DNA of 64,000 nt from Moraxella caviae (GCF_002014985.1 NZ_MUXU01000010.1:1-64000); one strand, 5' to 3'; shown: positions 36,073 to 45,546, numbered from the stretch's first letter. Notes: a model not told the origin generated them from the sequence alone. Numbers and translations: made by a program.

Positions 36073-37368
36073 ATGACCTATTTAGCGCCACGGCAAGGGC
36101 TGTTTGCCGCCATCGTCTTGCTGAGTTTATGCTTGCATACTTTATTTTTCGTGCTGAGTGAAGAGCGAGAAATCGGCAAGCAACACCACGCCGCTGCTGA
36201 GCTGTCGGCAAGTCTTTTGGCAGGCGAGCTGACCGTGCCACTGACGGCAAACGACCGCGTGAGCATGAGCGTCATCGCCAAGCGCTATGCGGACGATTCG
36301 CAAATCGCCTTCGCTGGCGTGTATGACGCCAAAAATCAGCTGCTGGTGCCTGTGGGCGATGAAAGCGGCTCGGGTATGTCTGCCAAAGAGCCTGTGGTGT
36401 CTGGCGAGAAAGTGCTGGGCGGCGTGATGGTAAAAACCAAACCCATCAGCCGCGCGCAAATCATCTCTGACCATTGGGAATTTTTGCTGGCGGTGCTGGG
36501 TCTGCACGTTTTGATTTTCTTGGTGTACGGCTATGTGGCACGCCCAAGCAAAGAACTTAAAGAGCAAATCGCCAAAAATGTGCGTGCGCGCCTGCTTGAA
36601 AAAGGCTTGCTTAGCCCTGCGGCATTGGCAGCAGACAGCCAAAAATCTTATGCTGATAAATCCCACGCCGAAAAAGCCGACAAAGCGCACGCCAGCAGCG
36701 GCACCGATGGCGATGACACTGAGCATTTGGCAAATCCTAACTCAAGCGATGCGCAAAACACAGCCAGCACTGACGAAAATTCTGCGCCAAACGGTACGAC
36801 TTCTTTTACCATGCAAGTGCTGTTTGACGACCCAAATCGTCTTTTGGCGGCAGTTGGACGTGAAAATAAATTGGCGTATTTTGCGCTGTGCGACCAACTG
36901 CTAGAAAAAGCCACGCACGAACTTTTGCAGTTGCCACTATTGGCAGGCGTACACGCCCAAAGCCCCACCACCTTTAATGACGTGGGCGCAAGCGTGGTTT
37001 TGTATGGCGAACACCCCGCCAAAGTCGCCACCGCTGCGGTATTTTTATCCAAGCTGACCTTGCTTTTAAATCAAGTGGTGTACGACAAACATCGTGAACT
37101 GCGCCGTTTTGCCCTGCAAGTACGCACCACCGCCAGCGACACCACGTCCGCCCAAGCGGTGCGCAGATTGGCGCAAAAACGCCGTGAAGTGCCGCTGATT
37201 TTGATGAACGAACACGCCTTGCGTGAAGTGGAAGTGTATGTGGGGCTTGCACGCTTGACCAGCCCAAGCTCGGTAGAAGAGCGTGAAAGCCGCCAGCTGC
37301 AATCGGTTACCAAAGCCACCGCTGACCGCTTGCGTTCGGTGCGTGATTCGGTGCTGCTTGCTGATTAA
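36073..37368 (+). CDS. Smp (YtjB)-like membrane protein
   Basis: A 431-residue inner-membrane protein with a helix near the N-terminus (about 9-28), a periplasmic loop of about 105 residues, a second helix (about 135-155) and a large cytoplasmic part. This two-helix plan and the divergent position next to serB match the Smp/YtjB (SMP_2) family of unknown function. The cytoplasmic part contains a Ser/Ala/Asp/Lys-rich linker (about 195-245), then a conserved fold from FTMQVLFDDPNRLLAAVGREN to the end. ATG 36073 starts the conserved part; the upstream frame to 36016 is Pro/Lys-rich and unlikely. Confidence 0.7.
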   Translation: MTYLAPRQGLFAAIVLLSLCLHTLFFVLSEEREIGKQHHAAAELSASLLAGELTVPLTANDRVSMSVIAKRYADDSQIAFAGVYDAKNQLLVPVGDESGSGMSAKEPVVSGEKVLGGVMVKTKPISRAQIISDHWEFLLAVLGLHVLIFLVYGYVARPSKELKEQIAKNVRARLLEKGLLSPAALAADSQKSYADKSHAEKADKAHASSGTDGDDTEHLANPNSSDAQNTASTDENSAPNGTTSFTMQVLFDDPNRLLAAVGRENKLAYFALCDQLLEKATHELLQLPLLAGVHAQSPTTFNDVGASVVLYGEHPAKVATAAVFLSKLTLLLNQVVYDKHRELRRFALQVRTTASDTTSAQAVRRLAQKRREVPLILMNEHALREVEVYVGLARLTSPSSVEERESRQLQSVTKATADRLRSVRDSVLLAD

Positions 37369-37568
37369 GTTTTGGTTGGCAATTGGCATTGACAAGGTTT
37401 TGGTGGTAAGAATTTAGCGATAAATTTCACCAGCCAATCACAAAATACTTGACAAATCATCAAATAACCGCTATAAGGCATAACCAAGACAATAAATTTA
37501 ATCCTTAAGTTTCACCCCACGGTATTGCGGCGCAAATCTTGCCCAGACCATCACTAAAAGGAGCAATC

Positions 37569-37781
37569 ATGAGCGACATTGACGATGATTATGATGATGA
37601 CTTTGAAGAAGATGCCGACGCCCAACTTGCTGACGAAGGCAAAGCCAAGCCGCTTGAAAAACGCTTGAAAATTGACGCATTGCTTGAAGCACAGCGCCTA
37701 AAAAAACTTGAGCGCGCATTGGAAGAAGACGATTTTTCAGAGTTTGATCTTGACGATGACGATTTTGACGATGATTTTTAA
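37569..37781 (+). CDS. Small acidic protein (PA3496-like)
   Basis: A 70-residue protein with AAAGGAGCAATC before ATG 37569. It has acidic ends (DIDDDYDDDFEEDAD and DLDDDDFDDDF) around a basic helical centre, KRLKIDALLEAQRLKKLERAL. This layout matches the short PA3496-type family found in pseudomonads, for which only general envelope-related suggestions exist. It has its own terminator and probably its own promoter. Confidence 0.75.
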   Translation: MSDIDDDYDDDFEEDADAQLADEGKAKPLEKRLKIDALLEAQRLKKLERALEEDDFSEFDLDDDDFDDDF

Positions 37782-37836
37782 TCATTAAAGCCACTCAATA
37801 AAATCACCCGATTTCATCATGCGCACGCAGTTGCAC

Positions 37837-37872
37837 GGCTTATATCAAATCTTGGTATAAGCCTTGTTTTTT
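37837..37872 (+). terminator. Terminator after the small acidic gene
   Basis: GGCTTATA (37837-37844) pairs with TATAAGCC (37856-37863), followed by TTGTTTTTT. Confidence 0.65.
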
Positions 37873-37945
37873 GGCAAAATTGTGTTAAAGTGAGCAAAGC
37901 TAAACGTGATTTTAGCCCAATTTTCAACCACCAAAAGAGATGATT

Positions 37946-38476
37946 ATGTCTAAATTGACCAAAGACGAACTGTTTGATTATCTGTCATCAGACGCAAACA
38001 CCCAAGGACTTGACCCCATCGCTGCGCACGGCTTTTTGACCGCCACAGTCGTGGGCAAGCCGCTACCAAACTGGATTTCGGCATTTTTTGAAGGTGAAGA
38101 CGCAAGCGTGTCAAGCGCGGTTAAAGACGCACTTCATGCGTGGCGCGAAGAGCTGTACGACACCCTAAAAGCCGAGCAGCCAATTGAATTGCCATTTGAT
38201 GCCAGCGAAGAAGCCGAAGATTTTAGCGAAGATGGCGACTTGGCGGCGTGGGCGATTGGCTTTGTTGATGCCATGTATTCGGACGAAAACGTGGACTGGT
38301 TTGACGATGAAAGCGTGGAAGATGACGTGGCGGAGCTGACTTTGCCGATGGTGGTACTGTCTGGCATTGACCCTGATTTGGACGAAGTGCGTGATGAAGA
38401 AATGCTGGCGCAGATGGCAAACGCCCTAGAAGACAACATCACCGAGCTGTTTTTGCTGTTCCACACCAATGATTGA
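37946..38476 (+). CDS. UPF0149 family protein (YecA/YgfB-like), first paralogue
   Basis: A 176-residue acidic protein. The UPF0149 pattern is visible in LDPIAAHGFLTATVVGKPLPNWISAFF, DGDLAAWAIGFVDAMY and LTLPMVVLSGIDPD. It has no SEC-C zinc tail. ATG 37946 lies behind AAAGAGA; an ATG two codons earlier (37940) is possible. Function is unknown. In E. coli this family includes YgfB and YecA, and a second member is at 58255-58902. A strong terminator follows at 38501-38530. Confidence 0.85.
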   Translation: MSKLTKDELFDYLSSDANTQGLDPIAAHGFLTATVVGKPLPNWISAFFEGEDASVSSAVKDALHAWREELYDTLKAEQPIELPFDASEEAEDFSEDGDLAAWAIGFVDAMYSDENVDWFDDESVEDDVAELTLPMVVLSGIDPDLDEVRDEEMLAQMANALEDNITELFLLFHTND

Positions 38477-38500
38477 TTGCTTAATCACTTGATAAAATCA

Positions 38501-38530
38501 AAAAGCAAGTCTGTGATGGACTTGCTTTTT
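38501..38530 (+). terminator. Terminator after UPF0149 gene
   Basis: AAAAGCAAGTC (38501-38511) pairs with GACTTGCTTTT (38519-38529), with flanking A and T runs. Confidence 0.85.
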
Positions 38531-38564
38531 GCTTATTGGCTTTTTTGATATTGGGTTTGGGCGG

Positions 38565-39406
38565 TTAGACTGCCACAGTTTTGGTAAAAATTTGTTTATA
38601 AATAACATACTGCGCAATAAGCATCATCGGCACAGTTACCAAAAGCCCCAAGCCAAGCGGTATCATGGATAAATACATCAAAAATGTCATCACGATGTTA
38701 TAAATCAAAATCGCCGCCATGTTTTTAAAGCAGCCACGCAGCGCAAGTTTGATGGCAGCAAACGACTTATAACGATGAAAAATCACCAATGCCATTGCCA
38801 CAGTCATCGCGCTGGTAAGCACCCAAGACACCGCCATTAGCAGCAAATAAGCAGCCACGACAAGCAGCGCCAAGCCGACTCCAAACTCTTGCAGACCAAA
38901 CATTTGACCCACCAAATAAGCTGACCCTGCCAACAATGACATCGCCACAACAAGAAAAATAACGAACACCACATACACGACAGCCAGCACAACAGACAGC
39001 TTTACTACTGGTTTTGCATCACGATGAAATCCAGTGAAAAAATCGCTGAACTTCATGTTTTGTGTCAAATCCGCGCGCTTGGCAGCATTTAGCACCCCTG
39101 CCATCAAAAACATGAAAAATAAGCCAAGCACCAAAGTGGCAATGAATTGCAGCACCTGATACGCTGGCTGCTGCTCCGCCAACAATGCAGGTGGTACTAA
39201 CGCAGCCAACGACAGCACAAACAAAAGCAATGTAAAACCAATCCAATGTAATGTAATGGCTGCGCCTTAAAAATCTGCCAAGATGCCTGAATCCACGACA
39301 TACTTTCTCCCATTGGCAGCTTATTTGGCACATCAAGCACCATCAGCTCACCAGATGGCGGCGTGATGGATGTATTGGGCAGCGGTGGCGGAATTTCGTT
39401 TTGCAT
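38565..39406 (-). pseudogene. Frameshifted BPSS1780-like membrane protein
   Basis: Two overlapping minus-strand frames read as one protein. The first (39406 to 39197) starts MQNEIPPPLPNT, includes MGESMSWIQASWQIFKAQPL, and dies shortly after HYIGLVL. The second (from about 39233 to 38565) continues as TLLLFVLSLAALVPP with five or six membrane helices (QFIATLVLGLFFMFLMAGVL, SMIPLGLGLLVTVPMML). Adding one T to the TTTT run (minus strand, 39237-39234) joins them as GLVFTLLLFVL. The combined 280-residue layout fits the BPSS1780-type membrane family, function unknown. It may be a real frameshift, a slippage-prone site or a sequencing error. Confidence 0.7.
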
Positions 39407-39566
39407 GATTCACCTTAATCATAAAATATCAAACAAATGGCACAAACCGACAAACAACACCAAGCGACACCAATCAACACAACGTCAATGAATGATGAGT
39501 TTTAATTTGCTTTGGTTTGTCAGTTGCCAAATTTATCTAATTATCATATCACAAACCCAACAAAAT

Positions 39567-39595
39567 TTTACAAGTGCTTCAATTTTCGTTACAAT
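39567..39595 (+). promoter_or_regulatory. Promoter of the YbjQ pair
   Basis: TTTACA (39567-39572), a 17-bp spacer and TACAAT (39590-39595), about 48 bases before the ATG at 39644. Confidence 0.65.
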
Positions 39596-39643
39596 TTAAG
39601 GCATTGATAATTCGCATTATTTCACGCTTTCACAGGAAAATTT

Positions 39644-40096
39644 ATGAAACTTTCAAATTTAGAACACCTACCCAACCACACCATCACCGAGCGCCTTGAT
39701 GTCGTGTATGGCAGCACCGTACGCAGCAAGCACGTTGGCAAGGACTTACTGGCTGGACTTAAAAACATCGTGGGCGGCGAGCTGACCGCCTATACCGAAT
39801 TATTAGAAGAAGCACGCACCGAAGCCATCAATCGCATGATTGCCAAGGCGCAGGCACTGGGCGCGGATGCCGTGGTGGGCGTGCGTTTTTCTACGTCCAG
39901 CATTGCCGCTGGTGCTGCCGAATTATTCGTCTATGGCACGGCGGTGAAAATCGCACCGCTGCACACGCCTGCTTTTGCGCACGGTCAGCCAGCACAATCT
40001 GGCGCAGCGCAAACCCTGAACGCACAACCTTCAAACACGCAAACTACAGCCGAACAACCAAGACGCTTCAACCCATTTGGTGAAGACAATGTCTGA
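39644..40096 (+). CDS. YbjQ/UPF0145 heavy-metal-binding-domain protein, first paralogue
   Basis: A 150-residue cytoplasmic protein. Residues 1-105 match the UPF0145 (YbjQ) fold: ITERLDVVYGSTVRSKHVGKD, VGGELTAYTELLEEARTEAINRM, AQALGADAVVGVRFSTSSI and LFVYGTAVKI. It forms pentamer-like assemblies in relatives; the function is unclear. The C-terminal 45 residues are a Gln/Ala/Thr-rich tail. The stop overlaps the next start by eight bases. Confidence 0.9.
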   Translation: MKLSNLEHLPNHTITERLDVVYGSTVRSKHVGKDLLAGLKNIVGGELTAYTELLEEARTEAINRMIAKAQALGADAVVGVRFSTSSIAAGAAELFVYGTAVKIAPLHTPAFAHGQPAQSGAAQTLNAQPSNTQTTAEQPRRFNPFGEDNV

Positions 40097-40559
40097 GATG
40101 AGTGCTTTGCTGCTGAATAATTTGGGGTTGGTGATTGCGCTGTTGCTGCTGATTATTGGCTGGATTTTTGGCAGACGCAGTGAGCGCAAACACTTGCAAG
40201 AATTGAACTTGCACGAACAAAGTCTGGCGCACGTCATACTGACAAGCGAGCGCTTTGCCGTGCAAAATTACGCCAGCGAAAGCCTTTTGGTGGTGGGTAA
40301 TGTGGTGGTGGCGCAAGACCGCTTTAAGATGGTGGCAGCCACGATTTTAAGCCTATTTGGCAAAAATCTCACCGTCTATGAAAGTCTGCTGGAGCGAGCA
40401 CGCAGAGAAGCCATTGTGCGCCTAAAACGCCAAGCGGCAGCGGCTGGATTTCACTATGTGACAGGCGTGCGCCTTGAAGTGAGTAACATCGGTGCGCACG
40501 ACCCATCAGGCAGCGCAGTGGAAGTCATCGCTTATGGTACAGCGGTGCATTTGCGCTGA
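40089..40559 (+). CDS. Membrane-anchored YbjQ-like protein, second paralogue
   Basis: A 156-residue protein with an N-terminal membrane helix (LGLVIALLLLIIGWIFG) followed by a YbjQ-like domain: ILTSERFAVQNYASESLLVVGNV, LTVYESLLERARREAIVRL, AGFHYVTGVRLEVSNI and EVIAYGTAVHL. ATG 40089 overlaps the upstream stop, so the two are translationally coupled. The pair suggests a soluble and a membrane-tethered form working together (inference). Confidence 0.82.
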   Translation: MSEMSALLLNNLGLVIALLLLIIGWIFGRRSERKHLQELNLHEQSLAHVILTSERFAVQNYASESLLVVGNVVVAQDRFKMVAATILSLFGKNLTVYESLLERARREAIVRLKRQAAAAGFHYVTGVRLEVSNIGAHDPSGSAVEVIAYGTAVHLR

Positions 40560-40665
40560 TGGCGGATTGAAACGTGTGTTTAAAACACTGATTAACGTTT
40601 CGCAACAATAGCAAGGCGTTTAAATAATGGCAACGTTTGAAAAATCGGCAAAATATGATGAAATT

Positions 40666-41553
40666 TTAATCAGCGCATTTTTCCACCATAAAATCAATGA
40701 ACGCACGCACTTTGGCACTTAAAAACGCGCGATCCACATAAGCGGCGTACAAATCCACCGACAGCACATGATATTCAGGCAGCAGCCGCATCAGCCGCCC
40801 TGCCGCCAAATCCGCTTCAATCGCCCAACTTGGCAAGCACGCCAGCCCCACGCCTGCCTGCACCAGCTTGGCAATCATCAGCGTATCATCGCTTTGCACC
40901 GTGCTTTTTACAGCGATGTCATGCACCGCCCCTGTCGCCAAATGACGCAGCTGCATGGGTTCGGCGTTAATATGGCTTGGTTGCACCATTTCGTGCTGAG
41001 CGATTTCTTCAGGCGATTTTGGTATGCCGTGCTTGCGCAAATAGCTGGGCGCTGCCACCAAATAAAATTCCACCACGCCAAGCGGACGGATAATCATGGA
41101 CGGATTTGGGTTATTGGACAATCTGAGCGCCAAATCAAAACCGCCCGCCACCAAATCCACCTTATAATTAGACAGCGATAAATTCAGCGACACTTCTGGA
41201 TAACGCGTGCGAAATTCTGCCAGCCACGTTGCTACCTTAGTACTAGCAAACCACAGCGGCATGGCGATTTTCAGCTCGCCTGTAGGTCTTGCCTGCGCAC
41301 CTGCCGCCTGCTGCGCCGCCGCACCCAGCACGTCCAAGGCGTGCAAAGACTGCCGATAATACTGCTCGCCCACTTCGGTCAGATGAATACTTCGGCTGTT
41401 GCGGTGCAGTAATTTTGCGCCAAGCATTCGCTCCAAATTGGCGACGTGCTTGCTCACCATCGGCACCGACATCGCCAGATGGTCTGCCGCTTTGGTGAAA
41501 CTTTTTTGCTCCACCACCTGATGAAACGCACGAATGCTTTGCAGTGTGTCCAT
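40666..41553 (-). CDS. LysR-family transcriptional regulator
   Basis: A 295-residue regulator. The winged-helix DNA-binding domain is at 1-60 (AFHQVVEQKSFTKAADHLAMSVPMVSKHVANLERMLGAKLLHR), followed by a linker helix and a periplasmic-binding-like effector domain (ELKIAMPLWFASTKVATWL, VGLACLPSWAIEADLAAG). ATG 41553 follows AAGGGGCGGC. It most resembles the AaeR/PecT-like CrgA group. Its target is not evident: the neighbours are the YbjQ pair (convergent) and the T1SS operon (same strand, behind a terminator). Confidence 0.92.
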   Translation of the reverse strand: MDTLQSIRAFHQVVEQKSFTKAADHLAMSVPMVSKHVANLERMLGAKLLHRNSRSIHLTEVGEQYYRQSLHALDVLGAAAQQAAGAQARPTGELKIAMPLWFASTKVATWLAEFRTRYPEVSLNLSLSNYKVDLVAGGFDLALRLSNNPNPSMIIRPLGVVEFYLVAAPSYLRKHGIPKSPEEIAQHEMVQPSHINAEPMQLRHLATGAVHDIAVKSTVQSDDTLMIAKLVQAGVGLACLPSWAIEADLAAGRLMRLLPEYHVLSVDLYAAYVDRAFLSAKVRAFIDFMVEKCAD

Positions 41554-41690
41554 GCCGCCCCTTGATTGATTAAATTTTAAAATTGACCGATAAAATAGTA
41601 TAACGCCAAAACACCTTGCCGCCAATCATTTTATAAAAACGCTTTTAAAGCACATTACCAATCCGCTTTCGCCTTGCACTTTTCATAAAA

Positions 41691-41720
41691 AAAACGGAAA
41701 ACCCTAAGATTTTCCGTTTT
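41691..41720 (-). terminator. Terminator of the type I secretion operon
   Basis: AAAACGGAAAA (41691-41701) pairs with TTTTCCGTTTT (41710-41720). On the minus strand an eight-T run follows. It separates the operon from the lysR gene. Confidence 0.85.
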
Positions 41721-41779
41721 TGTACGCATTATAAGTGCTTGATTGTTGGTAAATTAGCCCAGTAAATCAAGCCAGCAAA

Positions 41780-42946
41780 TTAACGCTCGCCCAAGCCTTC
41801 TGATAAGGTCTTGGTGATTGGCTTCGTCAGATACGACAGCACGCTGCGCTCCATCGCCTTGATGTCCACGCTTGCGGTCATACCGGGGCGAATCACAATG
41901 TCATCGGCACGCCCTTCAAATTGCGCGCCTGCGATACGAATCTGCACACGATAGTACGGCTCATCGCCACGCTCGGTTTTTTGCATCAACGTGTCTGGCG
42001 AAATGTACACCACTTCACCATTCATCGCACCAAAGATGGAATAATCATAAGCGTCCAATTTCACGCTGGCATCTTGCCCTTCTTTAACATAAGCGATGTC
42101 CGCTGGGCTGACTTTGGCTTCCACAATCAAATCGCTGCTCGTTGGCAAAAGCTGCATGATGATGTCGCCTGCACGCACCACGCCGCCAATGGTGGTTACT
42201 TCAATGTTATTCACCTTACCTTCGGTCGGCGCAAACAAACGCTTCTCGCCAAGCACTTGGGTGCGCTCACGCAGCTGCTCTTGCTCAGCTTCTAGGTCTT
42301 CTTGGGCTTTGGTCAGCTCAGATTGCGCTTCTTCAAAATATTTGTTGCGCTTATTGGTGATTTGCGCTTCAATGTCCGACACTTGGCGGCGCAGGCGAAT
42401 CACTTCAGCTTGGCTGACATCGCCTTGTGCCAAAAGCGGCTCATGAATTTGCAATTCTTGCTTTGCCAACGCCAGCATTTTTTCAAGCGATGACACGTCT
42501 TCTTGAATGGCTTGGCGACGGCGGTTGTAAAGCTCGGTTTGGTTTTGCATATATTCAGGATAACGCTGCACGCTGGCAGGGAAAGTCAGCGGCTTATTTA
42601 AAATCTCCGCTTCTAGGCGAGAAACGCGTGCTTGTAGTGCTGCTGCTTTGGTCGCTGAATTATCCACTGCTGCCTGCGCACGCTCTTCTTCTAGCACAGC
42701 AAGCAGCTGACCTTTGGTTACATCATCGCCTTCTTTTACCAAAAGCTCAGTCAAAACACCACCTTCAGACGCTTGAATGTCTTGGGTTCTGGCACTGGCG
42801 ATGACGGTGGCTTGCGCACGCGTTACTTGGTCAATTTTGGCAAAATACGCCCAAGTCAAAAGCACGATGACGGTAATCAGCGACAGCCAAATCACACGTC
42901 TGGCACGGCTGGTGTTCGGTTGGTGGGGTTGGTATTGATAAGACAT
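41780..42946 (-). CDS. Type I secretion periplasmic adaptor (HlyD family)
   Basis: Membrane-fusion protein linking the inner-membrane ABC transporter to TolC. The 388-residue protein has one N-terminal helix (RVIWLSLITVIVLLTWAYF), a lipoyl/biotinyl half motif (ASEGGVLTELLVKEGDDVTKGQLLAVLE), a long coiled-coil hairpin (about 90-230), the second lipoyl half (LFAPTEGKVNNIEVTTIGGVV) and the C-terminal HlyD strand RIAGAQFEG. It most resembles the LapC/RTX type of adaptor. It starts 20 bases after the ABC gene and is the last gene of the operon. Confidence 0.93.
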   Translation of the reverse strand: MSYQYQPHQPNTSRARRVIWLSLITVIVLLTWAYFAKIDQVTRAQATVIASARTQDIQASEGGVLTELLVKEGDDVTKGQLLAVLEEERAQAAVDNSATKAAALQARVSRLEAEILNKPLTFPASVQRYPEYMQNQTELYNRRRQAIQEDVSSLEKMLALAKQELQIHEPLLAQGDVSQAEVIRLRRQVSDIEAQITNKRNKYFEEAQSELTKAQEDLEAEQEQLRERTQVLGEKRLFAPTEGKVNNIEVTTIGGVVRAGDIIMQLLPTSSDLIVEAKVSPADIAYVKEGQDASVKLDAYDYSIFGAMNGEVVYISPDTLMQKTERGDEPYYRVQIRIAGAQFEGRADDIVIRPGMTASVDIKAMERSVLSYLTKPITKTLSEGLGER

Positions 42947-42966
42947 AACTATAATCCAAATATCGC

Positions 42967-45546
42967 CTATGAGCCGTTAGTGTCGCCAGTTTGCGAGCCG
43001 TTTTGTGGGTTGGTTGGTGTGTTATTTTGTGTATTATTTTGTGCATTTGCTTGCGCAGGTTGATTTTGTGCCGGCTGAACTTTCACGCCTTGCACTTGTG
43101 CGGTTTGGCTTTGCGCTTGGTTTTGCACTTGGTTTTGTGTCGCTTGCGCTTGTGCGATTTGCTGCTTATTGATTTGCACGCTGACCTGCGCAGGTGCTTT
43201 TGCTTGCGTGGTTTGTGCTTGTTGAGCTTGCAACTGAGCCTGCGCTTGAGCTTGAGCTTGGGCTTGAGCAGCTTTTTGTGCGTGCATGGCTTGTGCTTGC
43301 GCCTGAGCTTGCGCATTTGGATTTTGCGGATTGCTCGGTGGGTTTTGTGGTGCATTGGCTTGAGCGTTAGCGGTATTAGCATTAGCAGCTAAGCGTGCTT
43401 GCTCTTGACTGACGACTTTCGCACGCTGCTGCGCCGCTTCTTCGTTTTTGCGCAGCTGATCCAGCACCGCTTGTTTTGGCCCATCCATTACCACACGGCT
43501 GTCCGCCATGATGATGATACGATCCACCAGCGCAAGCAAGCCAAGTTTGTGCGTAGAGACAATCAGCGTCCTACTTGGGTCTTGCAGTTCTTGGGCAAGC
43601 ACCTGCAAGCACTGCTGCTCTTGCATATTATCCATAGACGCGGTCGGCTCATCAAGCAGCCACACCGAAGGCTTGGTCAGCACTAAGCGTGTGAATGCCA
43701 CCAGCTGTTTTTGTCCGCCTGACAAGCCCTTACCGCCTTCACTGATTGGCAAATCCAGACCGCTAGAATGTCCAGACACCAAGCGAATCAAGCCCGTGCG
43801 GTGCAAAGCATTGTTTAGCACGTCATCGTTTGGCGTTGGCATGCCGATGAGCAGGTTATCACGCAGCGTGCCTTGAAATAGGCGGTGATCTTGCTGCAAA
43901 TAACCCACTTGATCAGACAGACTTTCACGGCTGATATGCCCAACATCCAAACCATCAAGCAGCAAATGCCCTTTGGTTGGCGCATAAAGACCCGACAGCA
44001 GCTTAAGCAATGTGGATTTACCAGAGCCGATAGAACCCAAAATCGCCACACGCTCGCCAGCACGGATGTTCAGCTTGTCAATTTGCAAGGCTGGACGCTC
44101 GTTGTCGGCATAATTAAACGCCAGATTTTCGCCTTGATAATTGCCATAAATCTTACTTGGCGACAAAGGATAGCTCACACCGTCATTGTCTTGCGCCAGC
44201 TCAAACAGCTTTTCAATGTTGGCGCGCGCCGCTTTGGCGTGCGAATGTTGCACCAGCATATTTGGCACATTCATCACAGGCGCCAAGATACGACCGCCAA
44301 GAATAGTACTGGCAATCAAGCCACCAATCGTCATATCGCCATTCATCACAATGAACGAACCAACAATCACAATGCCCACATAGCTCACCTGCTGCAGCAT
44401 TTGCACGCTGTAGTTTAGGTTGTCGTTGGCGTGGCGCATTTTTAGGTCGTTGTTGGTCGTGGTGTCGGTGATGTTTAGCCAGCGCGACAAAAATTTCCAG
44501 TTGCCCGCACCTGCTTTGATGGTTTCAATGCCTTCAACCGCTTCTACCAAAATACCTGTTTTTTGGTATGATGCCTGCGCCCCATCGGCAGCGATTTTGT
44601 CAATTTTTTTACGATTGGTAACGCCAAGAATGATGCCAATCACCGCCGCCAAAATCGGCACTGCCGCCACCCAAGGCGACGCAATCACTGCAATCAGCAC
44701 GATGAACAAAATACTCATCGGCAAATCCACCAGCGTAAACAGCGTACTGGCAGTGAAAAAACTGCGCACTTGCTCATAGCCACGCAGCTGTGCCGCAAGC
44801 GAACCCACCGAATTTGGCATTTGATCCACACGCAATTTCAGCAGTCTTTCAAACAAAGCGCGCGACAGACTTTGATCCATGCCCACCACCATGCGATCCA
44901 TCACTTTTGAACGGGCAAATTTCATAAAGGCTTCAAAAATAATCACCAAAGCCACGCCACTTGCCAAAATGATGAGCGTATAATGGCTGCGTGTCGGAAT
45001 CACACGGTCGTACACCTGCATGGAAAATAAAGACACCGCAAGCGCAAGCAAGCTAATAAGAAAAGATGCAATCACCGCTTCTAAAATCACGCTTTTGTGC
45101 TGTTTGATGCTGTCAAACAGCAGCTTTTTAAACGTGGTTTTTTGCTCGTTTTGCTTGCTGGCATTTAGGCGTACACGCGCCACCATGTCAAAATCGCCCG
45201 CCGCACAGTGGTGCGAACCTTGCTCTTGGACAAACAGCCACTGATTTTGCTGCGGCTGCTGCACAATGCGCCCAAACCCAAGCGTGCGATGGTGTGCCAC
45301 AAGCGGCATAAAGGCGGCATCTGGTGCTGCCAATCGCTCTGGCAAATCGTCCACGCCCAGCACCTGCAACATGGTCATCAGACCAGAATAAGCGTCTTCT
45401 ATTTTTTGGGCGCGGTCTTTGGCACTCTGCAAACGGTTTTTATCCACAGGATAGCCTTGCTCTTTTAGCAAAATGGCAAGGGCGTGCGCCAATTCGTGTG
45501 CGTCTGCCGAAATGGTCGCTGGCGTGGTGGTGGGTTGTTGGGACAT
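42967..45546 (-). CDS. Type I secretion ABC transporter (LapB-like) with Gln/Ala-rich tail
   Basis: An 859-residue fused transporter. Residues 1-140 are a C39-like domain without the catalytic cysteine, as in RTX/LapB exporters that do not cleave a leader. A six-helix membrane domain follows (about 155-430), then the ATPase with Walker A GSIGSGKST (about 502), signature LSGGQKQLVAF (about 604) and Walker B VWLLDEPTAS (about 632). About 145 extra C-terminal residues (715-859) consist mainly of Gln, Ala and Asn (AQAQAQAQ runs), encoded partly by hexanucleotide repeats near 43243-43266. LapB-type exporters end soon after the ATPase, so the tail is unusual. AAGGATAAAATCG precedes the ATG. Confidence 0.93.
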   Translation of the reverse strand: MSQQPTTTPATISADAHELAHALAILLKEQGYPVDKNRLQSAKDRAQKIEDAYSGLMTMLQVLGVDDLPERLAAPDAAFMPLVAHHRTLGFGRIVQQPQQNQWLFVQEQGSHHCAAGDFDMVARVRLNASKQNEQKTTFKKLLFDSIKQHKSVILEAVIASFLISLLALAVSLFSMQVYDRVIPTRSHYTLIILASGVALVIIFEAFMKFARSKVMDRMVVGMDQSLSRALFERLLKLRVDQMPNSVGSLAAQLRGYEQVRSFFTASTLFTLVDLPMSILFIVLIAVIASPWVAAVPILAAVIGIILGVTNRKKIDKIAADGAQASYQKTGILVEAVEGIETIKAGAGNWKFLSRWLNITDTTTNNDLKMRHANDNLNYSVQMLQQVSYVGIVIVGSFIVMNGDMTIGGLIASTILGGRILAPVMNVPNMLVQHSHAKAARANIEKLFELAQDNDGVSYPLSPSKIYGNYQGENLAFNYADNERPALQIDKLNIRAGERVAILGSIGSGKSTLLKLLSGLYAPTKGHLLLDGLDVGHISRESLSDQVGYLQQDHRLFQGTLRDNLLIGMPTPNDDVLNNALHRTGLIRLVSGHSSGLDLPISEGGKGLSGGQKQLVAFTRLVLTKPSVWLLDEPTASMDNMQEQQCLQVLAQELQDPSRTLIVSTHKLGLLALVDRIIIMADSRVVMDGPKQAVLDQLRKNEEAAQQRAKVVSQEQARLAANANTANAQANAPQNPPSNPQNPNAQAQAQAQAMHAQKAAQAQAQAQAQAQLQAQQAQTTQAKAPAQVSVQINKQQIAQAQATQNQVQNQAQSQTAQVQGVKVQPAQNQPAQANAQNNTQNNTPTNPQNGSQTGDTNGS

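Noticed and set aside
42991..43392. Leu/Cys-rich plus-strand frame opposite the ABC tail
   Set aside because: It is the mirror of the Gln/Ala repeat DNA, and its LRLRLSLSL composition arises from the repeats.
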